Positions 41,594 to 43,456 of a stretch of DNA of 43,456 bases are shown piece by piece. Each line of letters starts with the position of its first letter. Position 1 is the stretch's first letter. A program made the translations under genes and the position numbers. Source of the stretch: Nitrosomonadales bacterium (GTDB lineage Bacteria; Pseudomonadota; Gammaproteobacteria; Burkholderiales; Gallionellaceae); contig JACRAQ010000081.1 of assembly GCA_016213335.1 (NCBI GenBank), forward strand, positions 1-43,456. Direction: 5' to 3'. The notes under the pieces are model-generated. The model was not told where the DNA came from and did not search any database. It was given only the letters and a program-made list of their open reading frames with translations.

Positions 41594-41753
41594 AACTGCG
41601 ACCTCAATTAAAAAGCTCTGCAAACATTAAAGCGGTGGACGGGCGTCCTTCCACCGCTTGAAACCGGGCTCATCCAGATTGGTGCTCCGCATCAAACCTG
41701 CTTGCAGAAAGAGACCGCGCAAGACAGGAAGCGTTCAACGAAATAATGGTTGA

Positions 41754-41782
41754 ATTATAGTGAAGCGCGGAGTCTTAGCAAA
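41754..41782 (-). promoter_or_regulatory. probable promoter of the apbE-rnf operon
   Basis: On the minus strand a perfect TATAAT (41754-41759) has TTTGCT (41777-41782) 17 bases upstream, a weak -35. The start would be near 41747, about 155 bases before the apbE ATG. An inverted repeat TTCAAC/GTTGAA (41734-41739 and 41749-41754) spans the predicted start site and could be an operator. Confidence 0.5.
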
Positions 41783-41793
41783 GTTCCTGATGC

Positions 41794-41819
41794 GGCGAGC
41801 GGGTTATTACCCGCTCGCC
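41794..41819 (-). terminator. strong GC-rich stem-loop after ppdK
   Basis: Eleven bases (41794-41804) pair perfectly with 41809-41819 around a TATT loop; the arms are rich in G and C. It lies 44 bases past the ppdK stop and upstream of the apbE promoter. No T-run follows on either strand, so it may be an imperfect terminator or an mRNA-stabilising hairpin. Confidence 0.5.
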
Positions 41820-41862
41820 CGCCGAAGGGTGAGCTCTATTCAGACGCTCCTCATGCAACCGT

Positions 41863-43456
41863 TCAGGCTGGCTCCTGATACTGGTTTTCCAGCAGCTTGG
41901 CCTGCGCCGCCGCAAGGCGCGCAATGGGCACGCGCGGGCCGGAGCAGGAAACATAGTTGAGTCCGATGTGGTGGCAAAAACGGATGGAGCCGGGATGGCC
42001 GCCATGCTCGCCGCAAATGCCGATCTTCAATTCGGGGTTGGTGTTGCGCCCCCTCTCCACCGCCAGTTTCATCAGTTGCCCCACACCCTTTATGTCCAGC
42101 ACCTCGAAAGGGTTATCTTCCAGAATCCCGGTTTCGTTGTATGCGGGAAGGAATTTGTTTTCCGCATCCTCACGGCTGAACGAGAAGGTAGCCTGAGTCA
42201 GGTCGTTGGTGCCAAAAGAGAAGAACTCGGCAGTTTCCGCCATACGTCCGGCGCGCACGCAGGCGCGCACCACTTCCAGCATGGAACCGAACTTGAATTG
42301 CACATCAATTCCGTGGGTTGCCTTCACCTCCTGGTGAATGCGCCGAACGTAGCTGTGGATGCGCTTGAGTTCTTCCACGGTCGCTACTTGCGGCACCATG
42401 ATCTCTGGGTAAATCTCCACTCCCTGCTTGGCGCAGAGCGCGGCTGCTTCGAGGATCGCCTGGATCTGCATGGAGTAAATTTCGGGGTAGGTAATGCCGA
42501 GCCGCACACCGCGATGTCCCAGCATCGGGTTGACTTCGGCCAAGGCCCTGACTTTTTTCAGGATCACTTCCTTCCGGCTGATTACATCCTCTTCCATATG
42601 CGATTCTTTGAAATCTTCCAGGCCGCCCATCAGCTTGGTCAGGCCGTCGGAATATTGCTGGTAAAGCTTGGGGTTGAGCAGCTTGAGCGTTTCCGGCAAA
42701 TCTTCCAGCCCGTGGATGGTGTCACGCAACTGGTGCAGGTGGGCGATTTCCAGTTCAAGTTGCGCAGCAGTTGGTAAAAATTCATGCATCGGCGGATCAA
42801 GCAGGCGCACGGTTACGGGCAGCCCCTTCATCGCCTTGAAAATGCCCTTGAAATCGGAACGCTGGATCGGTAACAAGCGGTCCAGTGCAGCCTGGCGGTC
42901 TTCCGGTGTTTCGGCCAGGATCATTTCCTGCACGATGGGCAGGCGGTCGGTGCTGTTGAACATGCGCTCGGTGCGGCACAGGCCGATGCCCATCGCGCCA
43001 AACTCCCTCGCGCGCAAGGCATCGCCCGGCGTATCGGCGTTTGCCATCACCTTCAGCCTTGCCACTTCGTCCGACCAGGCCAGCAAGGTGGACATTTCTT
43101 CGGAAAATTCCGCTTCCACCGTCGGTACTTCGCCGGCATAGACATGCCCGGTGCCGCCGTCTATGGTGACGACATCCCCCTCCTGCAACAGGGTTTCCCC
43201 GATTTGCGCGTTGCGCAAATGGTCATTGATGACGATCTGGTCGCAACCCGAAACACAGGGCTTGCCCATGCCGCGCGCCACCACGGCAGCATGCGAAGTT
43301 TTGCCGCCGCGGCTGGTCAGGATGCCCTGCGCCTGGAAGAAGCCGTGGATGTCTTCGGGTTTGGTTTCCTCGCGCACCAGGATTATTTTTTCAACGGCAC
43401 GACCGCGCGCCTAGGCAGTATCGGCATCTAATACAATCTTGCCGGATGCCGCGCCA
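41863..43456 (-). pseudogene. ppdK: pyruvate, phosphate dikinase, C-terminal part, with in-frame TAG
   Basis: The gene enters from the right edge. The visible frame encodes the phosphohistidine swivelling domain (TSRGGKTSHAAVVARGMGKP, catalytic His codon at 43291-43293) and the PEP/pyruvate-binding barrel: GIGLCRTERMF, VRLLDPPMHEFLP, NPMLGHRGVRLG, FSFGTNDLTQ and GICGEHGGHPGS. This is pyruvate phosphate dikinase rather than PEP synthase. Upstream, the same frame reads GKIVLDADTA, a TAG at 43411-43413, then ARGRAVEKIILVREE. Homologues run through here without a stop, typically with Glu, so GAG to TAG is the simplest change. A GTG at 43375-43377 could restart translation, but the product would lack the ATP-grasp half. 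The gene is broken, misread or read through; the rest is outside the window. Confidence 0.85.

Overview
The window looks like chromosome of a betaproteobacterium. The gene content (Flx/Hdr-type ferredoxin proteins, an Rnf complex with rnfH and rseC, a methylotroph/nitrifier-like sucrose operon) would suit the Nitrosomonadales/Gallionellaceae/Sulfuricellaceae area. This placement is inferred from gene content and protein flavour only; there is no rRNA gene in the window. I see no IS element, tRNA, phage gene or CRISPR array.

Region A (1-11570, minus strand) is one long transcription unit read from right to left. It starts at a good sigma70-like promoter (11489-11518), which lies just past a rho-independent terminator (11538-11570). 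Gene order is soluble fumarate-reductase-type iron-sulfur subunit and flavoprotein, a ferritin-like protein, hdrC, hdrB, korD-korA-korB-korC (2-oxoacid:ferredoxin oxidoreductase), hdrA, an mvhD/flxD-like subunit, an flxC-like protein and the start of an AsrA/HydB/FlxB-like protein cut by the window edge. Together these could link 2-oxoglutarate/ferredoxin chemistry, a flavin-based Hdr electron-bifurcating core and fumarate/succinate.

Region B (11788-17849) holds four different monovalent cation:proton antiporters (CPA1/CPA2 type, all without RCK domains) and a MarR regulator. A near-perfect 27-bp palindrome lies between marR and the next gene. Region C (17965-20743, plus strand) is a run of envelope or small genes: a Pal-like lipoprotein, an HPP-family membrane protein, an unknown small protein, a CusF-like copper-binding protein and a DUF3014 protein.

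Region D (20849-34122, plus strand) is a compatible-solute island. It has a frameshifted PfkB sugar kinase, sucrose-phosphate synthase, sucrose-phosphate phosphatase, amylosucrase, galU, mscS, a phosphatase-glycerate kinase fusion, a probable glucosylglycerate synthase, a TM-helix channel-like protein and a glucosyl-3-phosphoglycerate synthase. Sucrose and glucosylglycerate synthesis, their UDP-glucose supply and possible release channels therefore sit side by side. A DUF4156-like lipoprotein follows.

Region E (34688-41593, minus strand) is the operon apbE-rseC-rnfABCDGE-rnfH, a membrane ferredoxin:NAD oxidoreductase with its flavin-attaching enzyme. Region F (41863-43456, minus strand) is the C-terminal part of pyruvate phosphate dikinase, whose reading frame is interrupted by an in-frame TAG. 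Regions A, E and F share a theme of ferredoxin and C3/C4/C5 acid metabolism. The points most worth a second look are the Hdr-Flx-Kor-Tfr operon, a histone-like tail on KorB, the phosphatase-glycerate kinase fusion next to two glucosylglycerate synthase genes, and two disrupted genes (the sugar kinase and ppdK).
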